Shown: in pieces, positions 25,096-34,016 of the stretch
How the letters are laid out: each line of letters starts with the position of its first letter
Numbering within the stretch: position 1 is the first letter of the stretch
Source: Caballeronia concitans
GTDB lineage: Bacteria > Pseudomonadota > Gammaproteobacteria > Burkholderiales > Burkholderiaceae
Reading direction: 5' to 3'
Length of the DNA stretch: 64,000 bases
Assembly: GCF_001544615.1 (NCBI RefSeq)
Contig: NZ_FCNV02000004.1
Coordinates: 186,001 to 250,000 of the forward strand
Notes under the pieces: model-generated
Seen by the model: the letters and a program-made list of their open reading frames with translations, nothing else
Database searches by the model: none
Told to the model about the DNA's origin: nothing
Position numbers and translations under genes: made by a program

Positions 25096-25980
25096 ATGCG
25101 TTTCGATCTCACCGACATGCGTCTCTTCCTGACCGTGATCGAACGCGGCAGTATCACAGCAGGCGCGCAGGCCATGCATCTCGCGCTGGCATCGGCGAGC
25201 GAGCGGATCGCGGGCATGGAAGCGGCGTTGGGCGCGCCGCTTCTCGAGCGCAATCGGCGCGGCGTGCAAGCGACGGCCGCAGGCGAGAGCTTCGTGCGGC
25301 ACGCGCGCATGATTCTCGGGCAGGTCGAACAGATGCGCGGCGAATTGCGGACCTACGCAACGGGCCTCAAAGGCCGCATCAAATTGATGTCGAATACGGC
25401 GGCATTGGCGGCCTATCTGCCGCCGCGGCTCACGCGTTTCCTTGCGGCGCACCCCGACTTGTCGATCGATCTCGATGAGCGGCCCAGTTCAGAAATCGTG
25501 CAGGCCGTGATGGAAGGACGCGTGGACCTGGGCATCGTCGCCGATATCACGGACCTGGCGAGCCTCAAGACGCATGTGGTGGCGCAGGATCAGCTTGTCG
25601 TGGTGACGAGCCGCACGCATCGCGTGGCGAACGAAAGCGCGGTGGCGTTCGCGGATATCGTGGGCGAAGCGTTCGTGGGACTCGCGGACGCCGCGCTGGA
25701 GATGCATCTTGCCGAGCGCGCGTCTCGGCTTGGCCGACAGCTCAATTACCGCATTCACATGCGCAGCATCGACAACGTGGGAATGCTCGTCGAAGCGGGC
25801 ATTGGCATCGCCATTCTTTCGCGTGCGTCGGCGCAATTGCTCAAGCGCCCCGGGCTCGTGATGGCGCCGCTATCCGAGCCTTGGGCCACGCGTCGCCTGC
25901 ATCTATGCGCCCGCTCCTTCGATGCGCTCACGCCGCAAGCAAGCCTGCTTGCGCACGAGTTGGTGACAGCCGACGCTTGA
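25096..25980 (+). CDS. LysR-family transcriptional regulator
   Basis: A 294-residue LTTR. The winged helix-turn-helix covers residues 3-62 (DMRLFLTVIERGSITAGAQAM; ASASERIAGMEAALG; LLERNRRGVQATAAGE), and the effector domain starts near residue 90 (IKLMSNTAALAAYLPPRLT; GRVDLGIVAD; GIGIAILSRASAQLL). Divergent from the TSUP permease, so probably its activator or repressor with the transported anion as effector. Convergent with PPK2; the stops are 3 bp apart. Confidence 0.92.
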   Translation: MRFDLTDMRLFLTVIERGSITAGAQAMHLALASASERIAGMEAALGAPLLERNRRGVQATAAGESFVRHARMILGQVEQMRGELRTYATGLKGRIKLMSNTAALAAYLPPRLTRFLAAHPDLSIDLDERPSSEIVQAVMEGRVDLGIVADITDLASLKTHVVAQDQLVVVTSRTHRVANESAVAFADIVGEAFVGLADAALEMHLAERASRLGRQLNYRIHMRSIDNVGMLVEAGIGIAILSRASAQLLKRPGLVMAPLSEPWATRRLHLCARSFDALTPQASLLAHELVTADA

Positions 25981-25983
25981 AGA

Positions 25984-27099
25984 TCAGAACGCACGCCCGA
26001 CGATAAATGGATCGACAGGCCCGATGGTCTGGACATCGCGATTCGCATACGGCAAGCGATGCAGCACGTAGCGCATGGCATTGAGCCGTGCGCGCTTCTT
26101 GCAATCGGAACGCACCACGGTCCAGGGCGTATCGGCGGTATCGGTGTGAGCGAACATCGCTTCCTTGGCGGCGGTGTAGTCCTCCCACTTGTCGAGCGAT
26201 GCGAGGTCGACCGGACTCAGCTTCCATTGCTTGAGCGGATGCACTTCACGTTCCTTGAAACGGCGACGCTGCTCCGCGCGGCTCACCGAAAACCAGAACT
26301 TGATGATGTGCACGCCGCTCTGCGTGAGATGACGCTCGAACGCGGGCACCTGTTGAATGAACGCGTCGTACTCCTGGCTCGAGCAGAAGCCCATCACGCG
26401 TTCGACGCCCGCGCGGTTGTACCAGGAACGGTCGAACAGAACGATCTCTCCCGCTGTCGGCAAATGCTCCACGTAACGTTGAAAGTACCACTGGCCGCGT
26501 TCACGTTCTGATGGTTTTTCCAGCGCAACGACACGCGCGCCACGCGGATTCAGATGTTCCATGAAACGCTTGATCGCGCCGCCCTTGCCCGCCGCGTCGC
26601 GACCTTCGAACAGAATGACGACACGCTGGCCCGTTTCCTTGACCCACGCCTGCAGCTTGAGCAATTCCACTTGCAGCCGATACTTCTGCTTCTCATACGC
26701 CTGCCGCGACATGAGATGCTTGTACGGGTAGCCGCCATGACGCCAGCCCGGCGCAAGCTCTTCGTCCTGACGCTGACGGCGCGAACCCTGCGCACCGATC
26801 GGCGATGCGCCTTCCAGCAAATACGCGCGCAACGTTGCGATCTCATCCGGCGACAGGCCGCCCATCATCGCCTTCAACGTATCGAGCCGCGTTCCGACGC
26901 TGCCGGATGCGGCGCTCACGAGAATGTCTTCCATGCTGCTGGAAATCAGTTCGTTCGCGGCATCGACCGCCTCTTGCGTTTCGCGCCTGATCACATGCTC
27001 CGACGCTTCGACGACGCTGACGTCGCCGTCCAGATCGTCCTTCGCGGATCGTTGCACAGTCTTGCTTCTGTTTCCCTCGGATGGGTGCGCGGTTTTCAC
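25984..27099 (-). CDS. ppk2: Polyphosphate kinase 2
   Basis: A 371-residue PPK2, which transfers phosphate between polyphosphate and nucleotides. The Walker A motif is FEGRDAAGKGGAIKRF, Walker B is VLFDRSWYNRAG, the lid module contains RRRFKEREVHPLKQWKLSP, and the family block YPYKHLMSR precedes. An N-terminal extension of about 100 residues (acidic, helical) matches longer single-domain PPK2 proteins. The GTG at 27099 is 6 bp after GGAGAGA; the TTG two codons upstream abuts that site and is rejected. It is followed by the LysR gene in the opposite sense. Confidence 0.92.
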   Translation of the reverse strand: MKTAHPSEGNRSKTVQRSAKDDLDGDVSVVEASEHVIRRETQEAVDAANELISSSMEDILVSAASGSVGTRLDTLKAMMGGLSPDEIATLRAYLLEGASPIGAQGSRRQRQDEELAPGWRHGGYPYKHLMSRQAYEKQKYRLQVELLKLQAWVKETGQRVVILFEGRDAAGKGGAIKRFMEHLNPRGARVVALEKPSERERGQWYFQRYVEHLPTAGEIVLFDRSWYNRAGVERVMGFCSSQEYDAFIQQVPAFERHLTQSGVHIIKFWFSVSRAEQRRRFKEREVHPLKQWKLSPVDLASLDKWEDYTAAKEAMFAHTDTADTPWTVVRSDCKKRARLNAMRYVLHRLPYANRDVQTIGPVDPFIVGRAF

Positions 27100-27141
27100 G
27101 TTCAATCTCTCCCTGGCATGCTGCGGTGTTGGCTTGAATTT

Positions 27142-27363
27142 TTAAGCGGCTTGCGCGGCTTTTCGCAGCACGACGTACATCTTGTCCTTCAACAACAGCT
27201 TTTCCTTCTTGAGCGATTCGATGGCGAACGCATCCGCGGGCGTCACGCCGCTTTCCATGTTCTGAATCTCATGGTCGAGTTGATTGTGACGCTCGAAGAG
27301 CCTGGCGAAATGCGCGTCTTCTGTCTTGAGGCGGGAAATGAGGTCACGGTATTCGGGAAACAT
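27142..27363 (-). CDS. YdcH-like DUF465 protein
   Basis: A 73-residue helical hairpin protein: FPEYRDLISRLKTEDAHFAR, LFERHNQLDHEIQNME and a Lys-rich LKKEKLLLKDKMY, matching DUF465/YdcH in sequence and length (E. coli YdcH is 74 residues). GGAGAG before the ATG at 27363 fixes the start; an upstream TTG is less likely. The family's function is unknown. It lies 42 bp upstream of the PPK2 gene on the same strand, so co-transcription is possible. Confidence 0.88.
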   Translation of the reverse strand: MFPEYRDLISRLKTEDAHFARLFERHNQLDHEIQNMESGVTPADAFAIESLKKEKLLLKDKMYVVLRKAAQAA

Positions 27364-27625
27364 GGAGCTCTCCAATGCAAAATCGGCTAGGTACTGCGTA
27401 GTACATCTTACCGATTGAGTGCAGCGCTTTCGTCCGGATATTGCACTCTGCTCATGCGTGATATCGCCGCAGTTCGAGCGTCGGGCATCGACCGCGCATG
27501 TAGGCGAAAGGCGAATCGTGGTGCCTTGTCACCGTAAGCAGAAACCCTCCTGCACGCAGGCAAGCTACTTGCGCACAATGGACAGGCTGTCCGGGCGCAT
27601 CGAGCGTCCCTTGTGGAGGATCATC

Positions 27626-27946
27626 ATGAAGACAAATCGCATTGCCGCCGCCGCACTGTCGATGGCCGTGGCCGCCGTTTGCATGGCCGATGCCGCGCAT
27701 GCCGACAGCAGCGCCGCCCATAAACTCGGGCAAATAGGCGTCATCAACCAGACGCTTCAGCCGAAGCCGCCGAGATCATCGCCTGGAGCCAATACCAATT
27801 CGACGACCCAAAGCCCGGCCACATCGGGATATTCGGCCAATCCATCAAACAGCGGGGCATACAACGCCAATGCAGCGAACGCCGCGAATTCAGCGAATTC
27901 AGCGAACGCGGCCAATGCTGCTGCGGGAGCGCGCAACGGCCGTTAA
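27626..27946 (+). CDS. Secreted Asn/Ala/Ser-rich low-complexity protein
   Basis: A 106-residue exported protein. GGAGGA lies 5 bp before the ATG. The signal peptide IAAAALSMAVAAVCMADAAHA is probably cleaved near residue 24. A short conserved-looking region (HKLGQIGVINQTLQPKPP) precedes a low-complexity tail with repeated NAANAANSANSANAAN triplets. Function is unknown; such tails suggest an extended, perhaps surface or matrix, peptide. The repeated AAC/GCG/AAT codons could expand or contract by slippage. Confidence 0.65.
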   Translation: MKTNRIAAAALSMAVAAVCMADAAHADSSAAHKLGQIGVINQTLQPKPPRSSPGANTNSTTQSPATSGYSANPSNSGAYNANAANAANSANSANAANAAAGARNGR

Positions 27947-28067
27947 AAAACAGCAAGCTCTGTCTGGTGCAAGCGCGCGGTGCCGCTCGCTATCATGTTG
28001 CGTTGACGAGGGTGATGTCCTCGTCCGTCATCGAAAAAAAAATGCACCGCCGCAGGAGCGCCACGCA

Positions 28068-28961
28068 ATGAATTTACGGGGATTGCAATGCTTCATCGTG
28101 CTTGCTGAAGAGCTGAACTTCAGCCGCGCGGCGGAGCGCCTTCATATCGCGCAACCTGCGCTTTCGCAGCAAATCCGCGCGCTCGAGGCGCGGCTCGGCA
28201 GCCAGCTCGTCGATCGCGGCAGCCGGCCGCTGCGGCTGACCGAAGCGGGCAGCTACTTTCATACCGAAGCACGCGAGATACTGCAACGCTGCGAGCAGGC
28301 GACGCTCGGCGTGCGCGACATCGGCGCGGGCACGCATGGCTGGCTCGCCATCGGCTTCACGCGCTCCGCGATGTATAGCGTGCTGCCGCCCGCGCTCAAG
28401 GCCTTTCATTCGGCGTATCCGAAAGTCGAATTAAAGCTGTTCGAAATGTTGACCGAGGAACAGGCCGATGCCTTTCGCGACGCGCGCATTCATGTCGGCA
28501 TCGGCAGACAGGCGCCCGATGTGCCCTCGTGCACCACGCGCACGCTGCTGAACGAACGCGTGATGGCGGTGCTCGCTTCCGATCATCCGCTTGCGAAACG
28601 CAAGACCGTGCGCATCGGCGAACTCGCGACGACGCCGCTGATCGTCTATCCGAAGCATCCCGCTGCGCAGTTCCCTCGTCTGATCGCTTCGCTGTATCGC
28701 GATGCAGGCGTCGCGCTCAACATCGCGCATGAAGCTTACGAGATTCAGACGGCCATTGCGCTCGTCGCTGCGGGGCTCGGCGTGACCTACGTGGGTGAAT
28801 CCGTCGCGCGCCACGGGCGATCCGATGTGGTGTATCGGCATCTCGCGGGGCCTGGCGCGGCGCAGATCACGTCGCTGACAGCGAGCTTTCGAACCGGCGA
28901 TACATCGCCTCATCTGCAAGCGTTCCTCGCGTGTCTTCCATCGGTCGATACGCCACGCTAA
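28068..28961 (+). CDS. LysR-family regulator of the aromatic-acid locus
   Basis: A 297-residue LTTR of the CatR/BenM-like branch. The DNA-binding domain reads LRGLQCFIVLAEELNFSRAA, LHIAQPALSQQIRALEARLG, LVDRGSRPLRLTEAG; the effector domain has GWLAIGFTRSAMYSVLPPAL, IHVGIGRQAPD and ALVAAGLGVTYVGES. AGGAG lies 9 bp before the ATG. It precedes, in the same direction, an MFS gene and the LigJ/LigK-like genes, and probably activates them from the 180-bp gap. Position and targets recall GalR of gallate degradation, but that is inference. Confidence 0.9.
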   Translation: MNLRGLQCFIVLAEELNFSRAAERLHIAQPALSQQIRALEARLGSQLVDRGSRPLRLTEAGSYFHTEAREILQRCEQATLGVRDIGAGTHGWLAIGFTRSAMYSVLPPALKAFHSAYPKVELKLFEMLTEEQADAFRDARIHVGIGRQAPDVPSCTTRTLLNERVMAVLASDHPLAKRKTVRIGELATTPLIVYPKHPAAQFPRLIASLYRDAGVALNIAHEAYEIQTAIALVAAGLGVTYVGESVARHGRSDVVYRHLAGPGAAQITSLTASFRTGDTSPHLQAFLACLPSVDTPR

Positions 28962-29141
28962 AGCGCTGCCCAAGCGTTCGCGCACGCTATAAGCAAAAGC
29001 CTATACAAGGATACGCAATCCGTCTTGGACGACTGCGCCTCGCGTCCCTATGATCGTCGTTCGTGACCGGGCGAATCAATGCGCCCGCATCACGCCATCA
29101 CATAGACGCGGGCAAAAAGCCTGCGCAGCATGGAGACGAAG

Positions 29142-30503
29142 ATGAACCAGGCGCTTTCATCGGAAAGAGAATCAGCCATCGCGTCCGCGACGATGCGCAA
29201 GGTCTACGGCCGCCTCATGCCGTTGCTCTTCGCGATGATGTTCTTCAATTACCTCGACCGCATCAACATAGGGTTCGCCGCGCTGGACATGAATCACGCG
29301 CTGAACTTCAGTCCCGCGGTATTCGGTTTCGCAGGCAGCGTGTTCTTCGTCGGCTACATGCTGCTCGAAGTGCCGAGCAATCTCTTGTTGCATCGCGTGG
29401 GCGCACGGCGATGGATCGCGCGCATTCTCATTACATGGGGCGCGGTCGCGGCCGCCACCGCGTTCGTCTTCAACGATACGAGCTTCTATGCCGTGCGCTT
29501 TCTGCTCGGCGTGATGGAAGCGGGCTTCTTGCCGGGCGTCGCGGTGTACCTGACGAAGTGGTTTCCCGAGCGCTACCGCGCGCGCGCGGTGGGCGGCTAT
29601 ATCATCGCGGGCTCGTTTTCAGCGGTGCTCGGCGGTCCCGTTTCGACCGCATTGATGACCTACGCGAACGGCGTGCTGGGTCTCGCGGGCTGGCAATGGA
29701 TGTTCATCTGCGAAGGCGTACCCGCGATGCTGCTTGGCGTCATCACATTGCGCGTGATGCAGGAACGTCCCGCGGATGCGACGTGGCTCACCGCCGACGA
29801 AAAGCAATGGCTCGAAAGCACGCTGCAAGCGGAGCGCAATGCGTTGGGCGGCCACACGCATGTATCGATGTGGCGCGTGGCGGGCGATATCCGCGTCTGG
29901 AGCCTCGCCTGTCTCTTCGGCTGCGCGCTCGTCGGCATCTATGGGCTCTTTTTGTGGCTGCCGCAGATCGTCAAGAGCCTGGGTCATCTGAGCAACATGG
30001 AAGTGGGTTTTCTCTCGGCTGCGCCGCCCTTGCTCGGCGTACTCGGTACGTTCGTCATCAGCCGCAGTTCGGACCGCACCGGCGATCGCAAGAAGCACCT
30101 CGCATTCGTCTATGGCATGAGCGCAGTGGCGATCGCGGCAAGCGCGTATGCACCCTCGCCTGTCATCGCGTATGCGTTGCTGTGCGTGACCGGCCTCTTC
30201 ATCTATGCCGGCAATCCGCTCTTCTGGAGTCTTGCCGCTTCGTTTCGAACGGGCGCGGCGGGCGCTGCGACCATCGCGCTCATCAACACGATTGCGCAAT
30301 TCGGCGGGCTCGTCGGGCCGTGGAGCATCGGCCTCGTGCGTAATGCAACCGGCAGCTTCAAGCTCGCGCTGGTGACCATCGCTGCATTCCTTGTCGTTGC
30401 AACGCTCATTGCGCTCGTGATGCGCGTGCGTCCGTCCGAAGACGAAGCGGCGCATGCGGACGAAAACGCCGATGCGCGCAGCGATGCCAGCCAATCCATT
30501 TGA
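29142..30503 (+). CDS. MFS transporter, probably for an aromatic or dicarboxylic acid
   Basis: A 453-residue, 12-helix ACS-type permease. It contains NYLDRINIGFAALDMNHAL, GYMLLEVPSNLLLHRVGARRW and GVMEAGFLPGVAVYLTKWFP. The ATG at 29142 follows GGAGA at 5 bp; an in-frame ATG at 29130 overlaps that site and is less likely. It lies 19 bp before the LigJ-like hydratase gene in one operon, which suggests that the permease imports the aromatic acid, for example gallate, or a pathway intermediate. Confidence 0.87.
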   Translation: MNQALSSERESAIASATMRKVYGRLMPLLFAMMFFNYLDRINIGFAALDMNHALNFSPAVFGFAGSVFFVGYMLLEVPSNLLLHRVGARRWIARILITWGAVAAATAFVFNDTSFYAVRFLLGVMEAGFLPGVAVYLTKWFPERYRARAVGGYIIAGSFSAVLGGPVSTALMTYANGVLGLAGWQWMFICEGVPAMLLGVITLRVMQERPADATWLTADEKQWLESTLQAERNALGGHTHVSMWRVAGDIRVWSLACLFGCALVGIYGLFLWLPQIVKSLGHLSNMEVGFLSAAPPLLGVLGTFVISRSSDRTGDRKKHLAFVYGMSAVAIAASAYAPSPVIAYALLCVTGLFIYAGNPLFWSLAASFRTGAAGAATIALINTIAQFGGLVGPWSIGLVRNATGSFKLALVTIAAFLVVATLIALVMRVRPSEDEAAHADENADARSDASQSI

Positions 30504-30522
30504 CACACACGCGAGTCATTTC

Positions 30523-31563
30523 ATGATCATCGATTGTCACGGCCATTACACGACGTCGCCCCCCGAACACGAAGCATGGCGCACGCGCCAGATCGAAGCG
30601 CTCGCCAACGGCACGACGGTTCCGCCGCGCCCGAGCATAAGCGACGAGCAGATCAGCGAGACGATACGCAACGCGCAATTGCGCGTGCAGCGCGAGCGCG
30701 GCATCGATCTCACGATCTTCTCGCCGCGCGCCGCGGGCATGGGTCATCACCTCGGCGATGCGAATGCCAACGCGCTATGGTCGGCTGAATGCAACGACCT
30801 CATTCATCGTGTCGTTTCGCTCTTTCCGCAGGACTTCATCGGCGTATGTCAGTTGCCGCAAGCGCCCGGCGTGAATCCCGCCAATTGCATTCCCGAGTTG
30901 CGGCGCTGCGTTGAAGAGCTGGGCTTCATAGGCTGCAATCTGAATCCCGATCCTTCGGGCGGTCATTGGTCCGGTCCGCCGATGACGGACCGTCACTGGT
31001 ATCCGCTTTACGAAGCGCTCGTCGATCTCGATGTCCCCGCGATGATTCACGTGTCGTCGTCGTGCAACCCGAACTTCCATGCAACGGGCGCGCATTACAT
31101 CAATGGCGATACGTCCGTGTTCATGCAATTGCTCACGGGTAATCTGTTCGCGGACTTTCCCACGCTGAAGTTCATCATCCCGCACGGCGGCGGCGCGGTG
31201 CCGTACCACTGGGGACGCTATCGCGGTCTTGCGCAAGACATGAAGCAGCCGCTCTTGTCCGAGCATCTGCTGAACAACGTGTTCTTCGATACCTGCGTCT
31301 ATCACCAGCCCGGCGCGGAACTGCTGGCTCGCGTGATACCGGCGAAGAACATCCTGTTCGCATCGGAGACGATCGGTGCGGTGCAAGGGATCGACCCGGA
31401 GACAGGACATCATTTCGACGATACGCGCCGCTATATCGACGGCATCGCGTGGCTCGCGACCGAAGACAAGCAGCGCATTTTCGAAGACAACGCGCGCGCC
31501 GTTTATCCGCGCCTCGGCGCAAGACTCGAACAACAACTCTCGATGCAAGGAGTCGCATCATGA
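30523..31563 (+). CDS. 4-oxalomesaconate hydratase-like amidohydrolase (LigJ type)
   Basis: A 346-residue amidohydrolase-superfamily enzyme. IIDCHGHYTT supplies the N-terminal His-x-His metal motif, then PAMIHVSSSCNPNFHATGAH, FIIPHGGGAVPYHWGRYRG and NILFASETIGAVQGIDP carry the later metal and acid positions. This pattern matches LigJ, which hydrates 4-oxalomesaconate to 4-carboxy-4-hydroxy-2-oxoadipate in protocatechuate 4,5-cleavage and gallate breakdown. The next gene encodes the matching aldolase, which strengthens the call. The start lacks a clear ribosome site; a Met at 30484 is possible. Confidence 0.85.
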   Translation: MIIDCHGHYTTSPPEHEAWRTRQIEALANGTTVPPRPSISDEQISETIRNAQLRVQRERGIDLTIFSPRAAGMGHHLGDANANALWSAECNDLIHRVVSLFPQDFIGVCQLPQAPGVNPANCIPELRRCVEELGFIGCNLNPDPSGGHWSGPPMTDRHWYPLYEALVDLDVPAMIHVSSSCNPNFHATGAHYINGDTSVFMQLLTGNLFADFPTLKFIIPHGGGAVPYHWGRYRGLAQDMKQPLLSEHLLNNVFFDTCVYHQPGAELLARVIPAKNILFASETIGAVQGIDPETGHHFDDTRRYIDGIAWLATEDKQRIFEDNARAVYPRLGARLEQQLSMQGVAS

Positions 31564-32228
31564 ATGCTCCCGGATGGCGGCATCACCCGTCCGCCGCTCA
31601 AGCCAGCCCTCAGACGCTCGACGCGCTGAAGGCGCTTGCCGTGTCGCTTCTCTCGGACAACATGGCGCGCGCATCGGGCGCCGTGGGTCTCACGCCGTTT
31701 CATCGGCCAAAAGCGATGGCCGGCACGGCCGTCACGGTGCGCACGCGCCCCGGCGACAATCTCGCGATTCACGCGGCCTTCGACGACTGCCGCCCCGGCG
31801 ACGTGCTCGTGATCGATGGCGGCGGCGACCTGCATCAGGCGCTCATGGGCGACATCATGGCGAGCTATGCGGAAAGTATCGGCATTGCGGGACTTGTGAT
31901 CGACGGCGCGATCCGCGACGTGGCCGCGCTGCGTGCGCGCGACTTTCCGGTCTATGCGAAAGGCGTCACGCATCGCGGACCTTACAAGAACGGTCCCGGT
32001 GAGATCAACGTGCCGGTGACGGTCGGCGGCATGGTGGTGCATCCGGGCGACATCGTCGTGGGCGACGAAGACGGCGTGCTAGCGATTCCTCAAGCCGATG
32101 CAACGGACGTCATCGAACGTGCGCGCGCGCAGGAACAAAAGGAAGCGCAAGCGTTGCGTTCCATCGCAGCCGGCGCGTTCGACCGCTCATGGGTGACCGC
32201 TCAGCTCGAACGCGCGATGAAGGGTTAA
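31560..32228 (+). CDS. 4-carboxy-4-hydroxy-2-oxoadipate aldolase-like protein (RraA fold, LigK/GalC type)
   Basis: A 222-residue RraA-like protein. Key stretches are VSLLSDNMARASG, GTAVTVRTRPGDNLAIHAA, GDVLVIDGGGDLHQALMGDI and GLVIDGAIRDVAALRARDFPVY, including the Asp and Arg of the class II aldolase active site (DGAIRD). It would split the hydratase product into pyruvate and oxaloacetate. The ATG overlaps the LigJ-like stop by 4 bp, and AGGAG is 8 bp upstream. Related RraA proteins regulate RNase E, but this context indicates the aldolase role. Confidence 0.88.
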   Translation: MNAPGWRHHPSAAQASPQTLDALKALAVSLLSDNMARASGAVGLTPFHRPKAMAGTAVTVRTRPGDNLAIHAAFDDCRPGDVLVIDGGGDLHQALMGDIMASYAESIGIAGLVIDGAIRDVAALRARDFPVYAKGVTHRGPYKNGPGEINVPVTVGGMVVHPGDIVVGDEDGVLAIPQADATDVIERARAQEQKEAQALRSIAAGAFDRSWVTAQLERAMKG

Positions 32229-32436
32229 CCCTTTCCACCGCTTTTCTTCACGAACCGACGCTTAAGGCTTGCTTAGCGCAGGCCAGTAAAACGTTCCTGC
32301 GGCCGATCGGCGCTTAGCCGTGCGTGGCGGGCGTTGGCTCAAAAAAGGCACGACTGTCAGCCGTTTTTATGAACGCCCGTTCCGCAAAATATGCGCAGGC
32401 GTTTTCAATCGGGTTGCGGTCGCCAATGTAAACATT

Positions 32437-32467
32437 AAAAAGCCGCATATCGTTTGCGCGGCTTTTT
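32437..32467. terminator. Bidirectional intrinsic terminator
   Basis: AAAAAGCCGC and GCGGCTTTTT form 10-bp arms around an 11-bp loop, with T- and A-runs built into the stem. It lies about 210 bp after the aldolase gene and 60 bp before the sigma-54 activator. The sequence before it, 32229-32436, shows nothing I can name. Confidence 0.8.
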
Positions 32468-32526
32468 ACCCCGACGAATCCAAAGGATACTGTGTCCACA
32501 AACACACAATATCTGAGAGAAGAATC

Positions 32527-33900
32527 ATGTACGGGGAATCCAGGACGCTCTATTTCGCCGGACGCGCAGTGTCGGAAGACTTGGCCGAACGCCTGCACGC
32601 ACGCGGCTGGAATATCGAGTACGTCAATCCGGCCAAGCTGCCGAGATTGTCGAGGCATGGCAAGGGCGTCGCTGCGGGCATCGTCGACATGACGAGCAGC
32701 GGGTTCATCAAAGACATCGAAGCGCTCACCGCTTTGCTGTCGGGCTATCGCATCGGCTGGGTCGCCACCGTCACCGCCGATCACACGGACGACCCGGAGC
32801 TGTGCCGCCTGATCCGCGATTTCTGCTTCGATTACGTGACCGTGCCTTCGTCGGCGGACCGCATCGTCGATGCCGTGGGCCACGCTTACGGCATGGTCTC
32901 GCTGCACGATGTCGCCAGCAACGATCCGCAAAAGTCCGATGGCACCGAAGGCGGCATGGTCGGCAATTGCGAAGCGATGAAGGCGCTTTATCGGTCGATC
33001 CGCAAGGTCGCGATGACCGATGCGCCCGTCTTCATCTCCGGCGAATCGGGCACCGGCAAGGAACTCACTGCGCACGCCATACACGAACGTTCGGCGCGCC
33101 GCTCGCAGCCTTTCGTCGCGATCAATTGCGGCGCGATTCCACCCCATCTTTTGCAGTCCGAACTATTCGGCTATGAGCGCGGCGCGTTCACGGGCGCGAA
33201 TCAGCGCAAGATCGGCCGCGTGGAAGCGGCGGACGGCGGCACGCTCTTTCTCGATGAAATCGGCGATTTGCCGCTGGAAAGCCAGGCGAGCCTGTTGCGC
33301 TTCCTTCAGGAGCGCAAGATCGAACGGCTGGGCGGACAAGGCTCCACGTCGGTGGACGTCCGCATCATCTCGGCGACGCACGTCGACATGCAGACCGCGA
33401 TGCTCGAAGGACGCTTTCGCGCCGACCTGTATCACCGTTTGTGCGTGCTGCAGATCGACGAACCGCCGTTGCGCACGCGGGGCAAGGATATCGAACTGCT
33501 CGCGGATCACATGCTCGAGCGCTTCAGGAAGGATGCAAGCCGGCGGCTGCGCGGTTTCTCGCCTTGCGCGATCGCCGCGCTTCATAACTATGGATGGCCC
33601 GGCAACGTGCGCGAACTCATCAATCGCGTACGGCGCGCAATCGTCATGTGTGAAGGACGGCAAATTCTCGCAAGCGATCTCGAACTCGGCGATTACGTCG
33701 AAGCGGCACCGACTACGCTCGCCCAGGCGCGCGAGGCGGCGGAGCGGCAGGCTATCGAAGTGGCGCTGTTGCGTCATCGCGGACGGCTTGGCGAAGCCGC
33801 CGACGAACTCGGCATTTCGCGCGTCACCCTTTACCGCATGCTGACGGCTTACGGATTGCGCGGCAAAGAGGAGCGGCCATTGCGGGTTTCGGGCGGCTGA
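32527..33900 (+). CDS. Sigma-54-dependent activator, VpsR-like
   Basis: A 457-residue enhancer-binding protein. The N-terminal ~125 residues (TLYFAGRAVSEDLAERLHARGWN) are receiver-like but lack an obvious phosphoacceptor cluster, as in VpsR-type activators. The AAA+ domain has Walker A GESGTGKE (Gly172), the sigma-54 contact loop GAFTGA (from Gly219) and Walker B GGTLFLDEIGDLP. The Fis-type helix-turn-helix is at the end (GRLGEAADELGISRVTLYRML). Such proteins often control exopolysaccharide or biofilm genes, some through c-di-GMP. No target operon is adjacent. The start follows GAGAGAAG. Confidence 0.9.
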   Translation: MYGESRTLYFAGRAVSEDLAERLHARGWNIEYVNPAKLPRLSRHGKGVAAGIVDMTSSGFIKDIEALTALLSGYRIGWVATVTADHTDDPELCRLIRDFCFDYVTVPSSADRIVDAVGHAYGMVSLHDVASNDPQKSDGTEGGMVGNCEAMKALYRSIRKVAMTDAPVFISGESGTGKELTAHAIHERSARRSQPFVAINCGAIPPHLLQSELFGYERGAFTGANQRKIGRVEAADGGTLFLDEIGDLPLESQASLLRFLQERKIERLGGQGSTSVDVRIISATHVDMQTAMLEGRFRADLYHRLCVLQIDEPPLRTRGKDIELLADHMLERFRKDASRRLRGFSPCAIAALHNYGWPGNVRELINRVRRAIVMCEGRQILASDLELGDYVEAAPTTLAQAREAAERQAIEVALLRHRGRLGEAADELGISRVTLYRMLTAYGLRGKEERPLRVSGG

Positions 33901-34016
33901 ATTAGCGCTCACGGTCCGCACGCTTTAACATGGCAGGCAATGGCATCGCGTGCATGACGTAGTGCATTCGCACCGCATGCCTCGATGCCGACCTTCTCTT
34001 TTGCGGAAATCCTGCC

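Noticed and set aside
31560-32228. RraA, regulator of RNase E
   Set aside because: The gene overlaps a LigJ-like hydratase gene, and the DGAIRD active-site motif and context indicate the LigK/GalC aldolase subgroup.
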